From Cladopsammia gracilis (lineage: Eukaryota > Cnidaria > Anthozoa > Scleractinia > Dendrophylliidae), in NCBI GenBank assembly GCA_022457155.1, contig JAJGOT010000309.1, forward strand, positions 186,001 through 250,000: a stretch of DNA of 64,000 nucleotides. Reading direction: 5' to 3'. The notes under the pieces are model-generated. The model did not search any database, was not told the origin of the DNA, and saw only the letters and a program-made list of their open reading frames with translations. Shown in pieces: positions 54,665 to 64,000 of this stretch. Every line of letters starts with the position of its first letter. Within the stretch, counting starts at the first letter, position 1. A program made the translations under genes and the position numbers.

Positions 54665-56950
54665 TTCATTACGGATAAAGATTAGAACATCACGCACAAT
54701 AATATGTCATTGACTTTATTGTATACAATGTTTCAAGCTCACGAGAAAACTTTCTTTAGACTAAAGAAAAAAGCTGTTGAGACAAAACGCAATTACTTTT
54801 GACAATAGCTTCAAGGCGTTTTGCCTCGACGGCGACCTGTAACTAGTTTTCGGGCCCACGTCTTCCCACGCGTGTGTTTGAGCCATGCGCGCTGTATGAT
54901 TTTCCTTTCTCATTTGACTAAAACACTAGAAAGAAGTCAGCAGATGGGTGTGCAGAGCTGTTAAGCTTTTACGACTCTTAAAAGAGTCAACACGGGAAGT
55001 TCTAATTAACTTAGAACAACTATAGGGAAATAGTCACAAAGCATACAATATCATCGGATTCATTTTAGTTGATACATTTTTTTAATGTGTTTTTTTTTAC
55101 CAGAGGTGCACAGTTCAGTTAGCGCTGAGTTGAATAGGGGTATGTTTAGTGCGATAAAGATAATTTTAATAAGCCTAAGAATACAGCCGCCTACCAAACG
55201 TTCTGCCGACAGCATTGGGACACGTTTTGCTGGCCTTTTCAAATATTCGACATTACAAATAATATAGAATAGCTTAGATCAACATGAAAGACGGATTTCC
55301 GTGAGGTTCCTCTTGAACTATTGAACGTCAGCGAGTCTGTTGATCAACAAGTCATGTTCTCATGTTAGAATTTTCTAACTGTAATAAGCTATTTGACAGG
55401 AAACCCTAGCCATTTTATCAATACTCTGCGCGTAGTTTTCTAGCAAGCACGATGTGCCCGCGAGGATTCAAACGAGTTTCATCACTATGACTGTCTGTTT
55501 CCCTTCTAAAATATCCTCTAACACTTTCTCTTTACGCTGATCCTTTAACAACAATGCTCAGCTTTTAACGTTAAAAAATGTCAAAATATTCTTACCAGTA
55601 TTTCGAAACTTCTCTGTTCATATACAGGACGTTTCTCCGCGTTCAGTCAGAGATTAAAAATGATATCAAGAGTATACATGAAGATATTTATACGAGTGAT
55701 AATTTTAGCGTATCACAAGGCAATTATATGAAAGCTGGGTGCAGATGGTTGACTCTTATTCTAATTCTCGATCTTCCGTTTGTGATAGCATCTAAAATGT
55801 TAGGAAACATACCAGTTACGTCACGTTAATTTCTTACCAAAAGTTTTTTCTATAAATATAAGGCAGGTTAAAAGCTCAGTTTTAACTATAAGGTATTTAA
55901 AAATACATAACATTTGTCACATATTAAAATTTTAAACACGTTATTAATCGAGTACTGATATAGGATCTACTGTCTGAGCTTCAATTGTAGACAGAAGTAG
56001 TTGAGAAGGTTGTAAAAATGAATAGCATAAGTGCTGAATTGCATCCATGCTCTGTTATTGTTAAATAATGATCATCTATCAATCTTCAGAGTCGACTCCC
56101 GCTTTCCAATGTTGGGATCTCAGCCAACAATTTCGCATTAAAAAGTCCAGTTATAACCGATAAAGATAACTGCGGATAAAGATTAGAACATCAAGCTCAA
56201 TAATATGTCATTGACGTTATTGTGTACATTGTTTCAAGCTAACGAAGAAAACTTTCTTCAGATTAAAGAAAACAGCTGTTGAGACAAAACGCAATTACTT
56301 TTGACAATAGCTTCAAGGCGTTTTGCCTCGACGGCGACCTGTAACTAGTTTTCGAATCCACGTCTTCCCACGCGTGTGTTTGAGCCATGCGCGCTGTATG
56401 ATTTTCCTTTCTCATTTGACTAAAACACTAGGAAGAAGTCAGCAGATGGGTGTGCAGAGCTGTTTTAAAAGCTTTAAAGCTTTTAATACTCTTAAAAGAG
56501 TCAACTGAAACACGGGAAGTTCTAATTAACTTAGAACAACTATAGGGAAATTAAATAGTCACGAAGCATGCAATATCATCGGATTCATTTTAGTTTGTAT
56601 ATTTTTTTTAATATGATTTTTTTTACCAGAAGTGCTCAGTTCAGTTAGCGCTGGGTTGAATAGGGGTATGTTTAGTGAGATCTGAAGATAATTTTAATAA
56701 GCCTAAGAATACAGTCGCCTATCAAACTTTCTGCCGACAGCATTGAGACACTTTTTGCTGGTCTTTTCAAATATTCGGCATTACAAAAATATAGAATAGC
56801 TTAGATCAACGTGAAAGATGGCTTTCTGTGAGGTTCGTCTTGAACTATTGAACTATTGCACTTTATAAACAATGATCATCTATCAATCTTCAGAGTCGTC
56901 CCCACTCCCCCTTTCAAATGTTGGGATCTTAGTTAACAATTTCGCATTAA
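54665..56950. repeat. Block X, unit 3, with an internal 1.5-kb tandem duplication
   Basis: About 54665-56170 is followed by a shortened second copy (56177-56950); both begin at AAAGATTAGAACATCA and share GTGTGTTTGAGCCATGCGCG. The second copy lacks the middle part. Unit 2 has one copy (14995 on). Non-coding. Confidence 0.7.
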
Positions 56951-56963
56951 AAAAGTCCAGTTA

Positions 56964-57229
56964 CCGTATTTTCTCAATCAAACGCCCCGGCGATTATTTC
57001 AAACTTAGCCTAGTGGACCCGGCGTTTCTTTGAATCAGCAGTTTTTTCTCGCCCGCCATTTTTTAAGAGAGGGTTATTATTCGTTTTTCTTGGCAGTCGT
57101 GTACTTTGCCTTTAAATCTCAAGTTTATTGTACCACAAATAAACGTTCGGGGGGCTTACTTACAATTACAACTTCCTCTATTATACCTGACGTTTATTCG
57201 GGGCCCGGCGTTTAATCGAGAAAATACGG
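56964..57229. mobile_element. TA-flanked MITE, 266 bp
   Basis: CCGTATTTTCTCAATCAAAC at the left and, in complement, CCGTATTTTCTCGATTAAAC at the right. The unit 2 empty site reads CCAGTTATAATC (16790s); here TA is duplicated around the element (56962-56963, 57230-57231). Confidence 0.88.
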
Positions 57230-57231
57230 TA

Positions 57232-59455
57232 TAACCAACATTGTAAAAGGGGACGGGAGAGAAAGAATTGAATGGTAAAAACTGCCAATCTTCCCAACAC
57301 TTTTGTCTATGACTGTAGGTTAAACTGTTTTTGAAGCAGAGAATGTCGCTTTTTAATAAATTTCAACTTTGCCAAATTACACTAAAATTATTATCATAAA
57401 TAAATTATAAGGTCTTAAGAAAAATACTCTCAATCGCACATTTCCATACAACATGTGTATTGCGTACTTTTGTTTTTGTTAAGTTATGAACAGTAAAATC
57501 GCCGCCTAGGCCCTCATGCTAAAGTGTTATAAGCACGTACTTCGGTGAAAAATGGCATCGATCTTTTAAAGCTATTTTTAAACGTTCCCCTGCTAATCGA
57601 CCGAAAGTGAGTTTGGAAAGCAACCTGTCAACCGCTACGATTTTCTTATAATTCACACAGGTCGCAAAAATAAAAAAGCGTTTCTCGTACAGCAGACATT
57701 CTTCAATTTTTTGTCACAAAAAAATATTGCTATCACAACTGGTTACCTTTCATTTGCCAGCTCTATAATGAAATAATTTTTATAGTCAAGTTTTTTTTGA
57801 AAGGTTGTGACACTCCAACTTGAATGACAAATGTCATGGTTGTCAATTTCAATGTTTTTGTTCATCACAGCGCCCTGTTCAAGCTGAATAAATTAATCGT
57901 CAAATTTGATACCTAAGACAAACCGCGCATTTTTGTTTTTAACGTTGTTAAAAGAAAAAATGCGAAATCTAAGAATTTAGAAAGTTTTTGCTAAAACTGT
58001 AGGAGTCCATGATGGGTTAAATAATTTGTATAATTCTATTTGCATAATTGAATATTCATGACTTTTTTCCTGAAGCAACTAAAGATTGACGCTTTACTAC
58101 TTAGAATAGATAAACCTAAAAAAACGCCTGCATTTCGCATGTTTTCGAAAAGTGATCAACCGGGTGCCAGTTCATGAACCTCCAATTCAAAACATATCAA
58201 AATTAACATACGTTTCACACCTTTAAAGGAACACTTAACGTTGAAACAATAACAATTTATTGTTGCGTTTCGTGGTTTTTGAGTAGCAATCTCGTGAATT
58301 TATGCAATTTTCCATTCTGCCAACGCCGCTTTGCCTGTTTTTAACTGTTGTGAGCTCTAAAAAAATATCTGTTTTAACACATTTTCAAAAAGTAACAAAC
58401 TTCCCGAGCGGAAGTGCAGTGGACCGCTTTTAACACTGATAAAACCTATTATTATACATTGGTGTCACTAGCTCGATTTTGATTGGCTATAAGCACGCAG
58501 CTAATTATTGCTTGCTGTTTCTGTTACGTCATACCTACAGACAATGAATTTTATATATGTAGAAGTGGCGTCATACCTACAGACAATAGTTTTATGTATG
58601 CAGGCATTGATCACTTTTTTGGGTAGTTTCTTGGTGTTGTGGATGGTGTGATCACCAAATGACGTAAAACAAAAGATTCAAAGGACACTGAACAATACCC
58701 ACACCACAACACAAAAGCTAACCAACAAGAAGACACCCTTTTTTGTGCGCACTCTTGTCTTTACAAGTGCAGCTCAGGAATATGCATAATAAAACAATTA
58801 TTTTAATTATTTAACATTTTAACACAGTGTTTAAAATTACTGAGCGTAGAAATTCCTAGCGCTATTACGCGAAATAAATTTGCCATTTTCCACGAACCTC
58901 CAAAACCTAACCCACCCGCCCGTCTCATGAAAACAGCTCGATTTTTCCCGCCTCAGCCCAGGAAACGTTCTCCTTTGTCGAACGCAATAAACGCAATAAC
59001 AGCTAAACAAATTAAAATTTCATTTGAATGCAACTGTAATCCACTTCCATCTTAATCCTGTACTTTATCCCCAAAATACGTGTTCGGTTTTGCTCTATAA
59101 GAGTCGGCGATGGTGAATGAGGAGCGAGAGTTTGAACACTCGTTTATTCTTTTTCCCGTTTGGCCTGGGCTTTAGAATAACAAGAATTATTTTAAAATTA
59201 TTACAAACTATTACAAGATAGGCTAAGCTTAGTAGGTACCTGAGAGATATAAGGTGATAACTTGTCCGCGAGGTTTCTCCAAATCCAAAAAGGATCATTA
59301 ACTAGCACAAGAGATAATTATGGATGTAAGGACAGAAGCTGTTATTGTCATCTCGTATGTGGCATACACCTGATTAAATCAACGTCGTATAAACCATGAG
59401 TAATATGACCGAAGGGTTTTCTGGGAAGTAGAAAAAACTTGTTGTCTCAGATAAA
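57232..59455. repeat. Block X, unit 3, continued
   Basis: Paralogous to 16800-22640 without the Penelope, 2.25-kb and double-hairpin insertions. A unit-3 piece at about 58440-58800 (GTCATACCTACAGACAATG twice) is not in unit 2. No gene. Confidence 0.7.
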
Positions 59456-59459
59456 TTAC

Positions 59460-59775
59460 ACATAATTATAACACAGTATGTACAAAATCAACCTCTGAAT
59501 CTTTTAGGAATAAATAGATTATAATAATTATAACACAGTATGCACAAAATCAACCTCTGAATCTTTTAGGAATGAATAGATTATAATAATTATAACACAG
59601 TATGCACAAAATCAACCTCTGAATCTTTTAGGAATGAATAGATTATAATAATTATAACACAGTATGCACAAAATCAACCTCTGAATCTTTTAGGAATGAA
59701 TGGATTATAATAATTATAACACAGTATGCAAAAAATCAACCTCTGAATCTTTTAGAAAGGAATAGATTAAATACT
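59460..59775. repeat. Satellite array, 5 copies
   Basis: Same monomer as 22660-23336, period 61-63 bp and more homogeneous, suggesting recent homogenisation. Confidence 0.9.
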
Positions 59776-60230
59776 GATAAATGAAATGTTAACAGACCTT
59801 ATTTGTCCTGCTTCCGGAATTCCATCGTGTCATATCGTTTATGGTTCATGTTTTTTACCAACGTTTCTTCAATTAGGTTTATACCTTATTGCAAAAACGT
59901 TGTAATAGAAAACACAAAATGCCAAATAGGAATTAATTACCTTTAGTTAATGATATTTGCAGAAGTATTTTTTCGCATAAAATGATCTTTCCACAGATAT
60001 TTCTTCCAAACAATTTCTATCAGATCAGATAAATTAATTTTTAATTTATCTCAGGAATGAATATTTTTTATTTCTTAACAATTTCTCTTTTTGCATCGTC
60101 TGTGAATATCATTAAGGTAATTAATCCCTCTCCCTATTTGGTATTTTGCATTTTAATGACAACGTTTCTGCAATTAGACGTAAGTCCACATACTCCAAAT
60201 GTTTAATTTGAGTTTAGACATATTCAAGCA

Positions 60231-61113
60231 CAGTGGAACCTCCAGTTGCGACCACCTCTCTTCAGCGACCAGTTTTCCAAAATACCAAAAGTTTCCAAGT
60301 CAAATCACTATATTTGGAACCTCTTGTAAGCGACCACCTCTCGTAAGCGACCGCGACCACTTTTACAGCTAAAAGTTTGAAATTTTCTTATGTTTTTAAC
60401 CTCCCGTAAGCGACCACTTGAAGCAACTTGACAGATAATAGAGCGGAAATTGGATATTGAGGTATTGTAACATTATCGCATTCCTCAAGACAAGTCCTGC
60501 TTTTCTCGTTCAAAACGTTAACCTACGCCGAACTCAGGGTTTAGGAGGGTTTAGTTTCCGAGCTGTAAACTATGTTTTTGACTGTTCGGACTCAATTTGG
60601 TTAGATAATGGCCATAAAATGGCATTTGTAGCCTGAAAAAGGGTCTTTTTGGTGGAAATTTGGGTGTTAAAGGGTTAATGTACAGTATTTTACGCTTGTT
60701 AACATGTAAATCATCAGTAATATAAAGGGGCTGTCAAATTGAAAGCTAGCAATCCAATCCTTATTAGTTCATGTTCAGTTCCCCTTAACATTTAGACAAC
60801 ATTAAAGAATCAATTTGTAACTATCGTGAGGCTTGTTCCATTCGCCTTATTAGGTAAAGTCGGTAAACTAACAGAAGCGAACCATGAAACTCTGAATAAA
60901 TATTTTGGAAAGCTTAAATATTTTTGTGACAACTAAAAGTTATTACATGGGTTTAGATGGGCATTGGCACATGGGATAAGTCTCTGCAGTTACCATATGC
61001 TAATAAGGCAAAATTTTGACACAATATGGTCTGAACTCTCGTAAGCGACCACCTCCTGTAAGCGACCACCTGGGCTTGACATTTTGGGTTGTCGCTTTCG
61101 AGAGGTTCGACTG
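60231..61113. mobile_element. Tc1/mariner-type element, 883 bp, non-autonomous
   Basis: The left end CAGTGGAACCTCCAGTTGCG and right end GAGAGGTTCGACTG are inverted. Unit 2 (near 24436) reads TTCAAGTATTAAC; here TTCAAGCA, element, TATTAAC, so a TA site was duplicated and one copy mutated. GTAAGCGACCACCT is repeated near both ends. No transposase. Confidence 0.8.
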
Positions 61114-64000
61114 TATTAACAAGTATTTAACACCTTTAATGGTGAAACAGTAAAATATTTTAATTACCATATAAATATTTCTGTATTGTTTTGTTTAACT
61201 TTTGTAGTCAACGTTTCATGTTTTATGGTCCACTTATTAGTGAGCTTTAGCAACCACGACGGCAACGCCAAGGAAAACGTCATCGAAAAAATGAAGAATT
61301 CTAACTCGCTCTTTGAAATTACTTTGCAATTGTTCCAATTTGTTTACAAGTTTGTCTAATGTGACTGAATTGTCAAGGAGCTGAAATCGCAGGTATGGCT
61401 TTCAAGTTCAAATAGAGCAGGGAAAATTAACCGCCGTCAATTCAGGTTCTGCAAAAAACCTATCATTTGATCATTTGACGTTCCTTTTCACGGGGAACGG
61501 TAAGGAAATGTACCAAAATGTAAAACGCACGTGCAGAGGCATTGTTTTCGCTCATTAAACCTATTGTTTGTGCCGTTCTCGCTGCCGTTGCCGTCGTGTT
61601 TGCTCCATCATGAAACTTTAATCAGCCTCAAAAAAGGTGACAATTTGTCGTGGCCTTCCGACGGTTTAATAATCAAACAGGCCAATTTCGAGGCTTAGGT
61701 AAACTAAACAAAACAAAAGAAATTGATTTTTCAGCCCTGAATTTCAATGCCGTTTCTTCTGTTTTATTCCCCTAATCATCGGAGTCAAGTAAGAATTTTG
61801 ATATATCGAAATGATGCTATTCGGAGCTAAACAATTGAAAAATCAAAGTGCCATTTGGGCTATCTGGTGTAACTTTCACACTTCATGCAATGCTGTGGCG
61901 TTTGTTAAAGTAATGTGTTTGAAGTCGCAAGTAGGTATTGTGAGTCAGTGTAAGTTTGTCGGAGTTGGATTTCTTTCTTAGCAAAGTTTTGCATTTAATT
62001 ACCCATATAATGATTTTTAGGGAGGACTCATGCAAGCAGTGTAAAACAAGGAAACATTAAACGACTGTAGGTTGCAGGTGGTTTAAGGGGGAAATCTAGT
62101 GAGATTTAAGATAAATATTGCTAGCCTTTTCAAAGACATAACACGCGAGTGAACATAACATAACACGCGAGTGAAAACTGTAGTTGAAAGCTCTTAGTCA
62201 AATAGAAACTGATACAAAACAATTAAACTATTAAACTGAAATGGTGATTTCAAGATTGTTTAATTTCCTCTTTCAAATACCTTATTCCAAGAGATTAATT
62301 TGAAAGCAGCTAATACTGTACACACTTAATTCATAAGCATAACTTTAGGTGTGATCATATGCAGGCAATTCCGTATGCACTTATCGCGATGTTTATAGAT
62401 AATTGAAAACGAAACACTGAGGTAGGGTTGAATAATGATGGCCATTAAAGTATAAAAATCTTAAATCAAATGTGACGTGAGATTAACAAAATACAGTTGG
62501 ATATATGGGTTACTGACTAAGTGTGAGATCAAGATGGCTGAATTTTGGCCAAGTTGTTTTCTCTTCTTTTTCGTGAGCTAAATAGTATGCTCGCAGAAAA
62601 ACTAACATGTTGTTAATTTTAATGCGGTCATTTTGTTTTTGTTTTTTTTTTGTGAAAAGACATCTTGCGATTAAATCACCGGCAATCCAGAGTGACAGGC
62701 CCATCTTGCCTGCTCGGGTAGCCAATCAGAACACAGGATTCACTTCATTCTGCTCTCTTGCGTAGCCAGCCATGTGATAAACCCTCTCACTCGTTTTACT
62801 TCAGTTACCTGAAGTGGAACGAAGTATACTTTCTACCAGGGGACTGTTCAAAGGCTGTACAACTACTCTTTGCAAGCACAAGGTTTAATCTCAATTTACA
62901 TTTCTCTTCACTTCAGTCTTCTAACCTTCATGAAGTTACAACTTTCGTCTTCTAGTTTTCATCTTCTTAGCTTTCTTCTAACTTGCTCTTGTTTACAAGT
63001 TACAACTTTCGTCTTCTAGTTTTCATCTTCTTAGCTTTCTTCTAACTTGCTCTTGTTTACAAGTAACAACTTTCGTCTTCTAGTTTTCATCTTCTTAGCT
63101 TTCTTCTAACTTACTTTAGTTTACAAGTTACAACTTTCGTCTTCTAGTTTTCATCTTCTTAGCTTTCTTCTAACTTGCTCTTGTTTACAAGTTACAACTT
63201 TCGTCTTCTAGTTTTCATCTTCTTAGCTTTCTTCTAACTTGCTCTTGTTTACAAGTTACAACTTTCGTCTTCTAGTTTTCATCTTCTTAGCTTTCTTCTA
63301 ACTTGCTGTAGTTTACAGTGCTCTTTTTATTTGTTTCTTTAGAGTTAATTGTGTATACATAATTTATGACTACTTTGATTGATTGTGATATATTGTTCGC
63401 TTGATAAGCATATCATTACAGCAATTGCTAAATTACCAATAATAAATGAACATAATCATACTAAGTTAGAAGTACAAGTTACAATTTGGCGAAGTAATAT
63501 TTAAGTTACTATACGTTTTCATAACAAAAAAAATTACAGTTGATAGTTTGGTTTATAGTTAAAATGGCAGTACCCTCTATTCGATATTTTAGTTCGACTT
63601 AATTGCGGGAGACGAACTAAAGTTAAAGATAGCTAGGGAAACCAAAGTTACCTAACGATGCTTAATTGATGAAACTCCAAATACTTTTTTAAAAGCTTAT
63701 GTATTAGAAAAAAGAAAACCATTGCCAGTCTAGCTTGGAGACGAGCTGTTCCGTCCTCTAGCTAACTATTAATTAGGAAGGTTATTTTTAAGTCACGGTA
63801 AAATATAGGATTTTTTGTTCAACGGTTTCCAACTGCTAGAAATTTGGTAAGACTAAAAAGTATAAAATAAACGAAAGTTTAGCGTGTGAATGGGTATTGA
63901 CTTTCCCTTGGTTTTTAAGAGTTGTTTGCTCCAAATTCCTTATTACCTAAAATCTTGGTCTTATTATTTTAGTGAGTCCTATGTCATTGAGTATCTGCCT
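61114..64000. repeat. Block X end and block P, unit 4
   Basis: Continues paralogy with 24440-27190 and 43200-45300. Contains the LINE-free site near 62785 and the six-copy VNTR. By analogy a fourth receptor last exon should begin about 1.5-2 kb beyond the window. No gene inside. Confidence 0.75.
62930..63312. repeat. 63-bp VNTR in block P, unit 4 (6 copies)
   Basis: Six near-identical monomers containing ACTTTCGTCTTCTAGTTTTC. Highest copy number of the four units. Confidence 0.92.

Noticed and set aside
55578..55829. 83-codon frame in block X
   Set aside because: The unit 2 counterpart (15640-15885) is frameshifted and carries stops. On the minus strand a GTAAGA donor exists, but joining it to the TM2-3 exon would create a TGA.
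1..64000. CRISPR array or bacterial defence cluster
   Set aside because: The tandem repeats have no unique spacers, and the genes are intron-bearing eukaryotic ones.

Overview
The window is eukaryotic and most likely from an anthozoan cnidarian such as a stony coral. This is an inference from AT-rich, intron-bearing DNA, a Penelope-like element with a GIY-YIG domain, tRNA-derived SINE sequence, many TIR elements and a lineage-type expansion of class A receptors. No search was possible, so the species is not claimed. There is no bacterial-style gene, operon, rRNA gene or CRISPR array.

The only convincing host genes are three paralogous rhodopsin-family GPCR genes, all on the minus strand (copy 1: 4800-8454; copy 2: 28961-38449; copy 3: 46245-51785). 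Each has three recognisable exons of matching phase: TM2-TM3 (271 bp), TM4-TM5 (246 bp) and TM6-TM7 plus tail. No exon carrying TM1 and the N terminus was found for any copy. Copy 1 looks damaged: its exon-2 donor reads AT instead of GT, and its TM6 Trp is Tyr.

The receptors sit in a tandem segmental array. Reading along the plus strand the units repeat as P (3' flank) - R (receptor) - Q (5' flank with a 63-bp minisatellite) - X (spacer). P occurs four times (about 430-4799, 25100-28960, 43160-46244, 61800-64000), R three times, Q three times (8455-13200, 38450-39700, 51786-53820). X occurs twice almost complete (14995-24800, 54945-61700) and once as a scrap (about 42345-42445). The fourth P at the right edge suggests another receptor just outside.

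Almost everything else is mobile DNA that landed after the duplications, so paralogous units serve as empty sites that define insertion boundaries: a 5'-truncated LINE (1528-2700), a 5'-truncated Penelope-like element with an 11-bp target duplication (17285-18584), a tRNA-SINE (48735-49010), a 1.43-kb insertion with 16-bp flanking repeats (47020-48447), three TTAA-flanked piggyBac-like elements, two TTA-flanked Harbinger-like elements, several TA-flanked MITEs, foldback MITEs, a MULE-like element holding a tRNA-Glu-like sequence, and a composite inverted-repeat element (13290-14987) holding a broken integrase gene. Minisatellites, satellites, microsatellites and long G/C runs fill much of the remainder. 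Most open frames in the window are chance frames in this repeat DNA.
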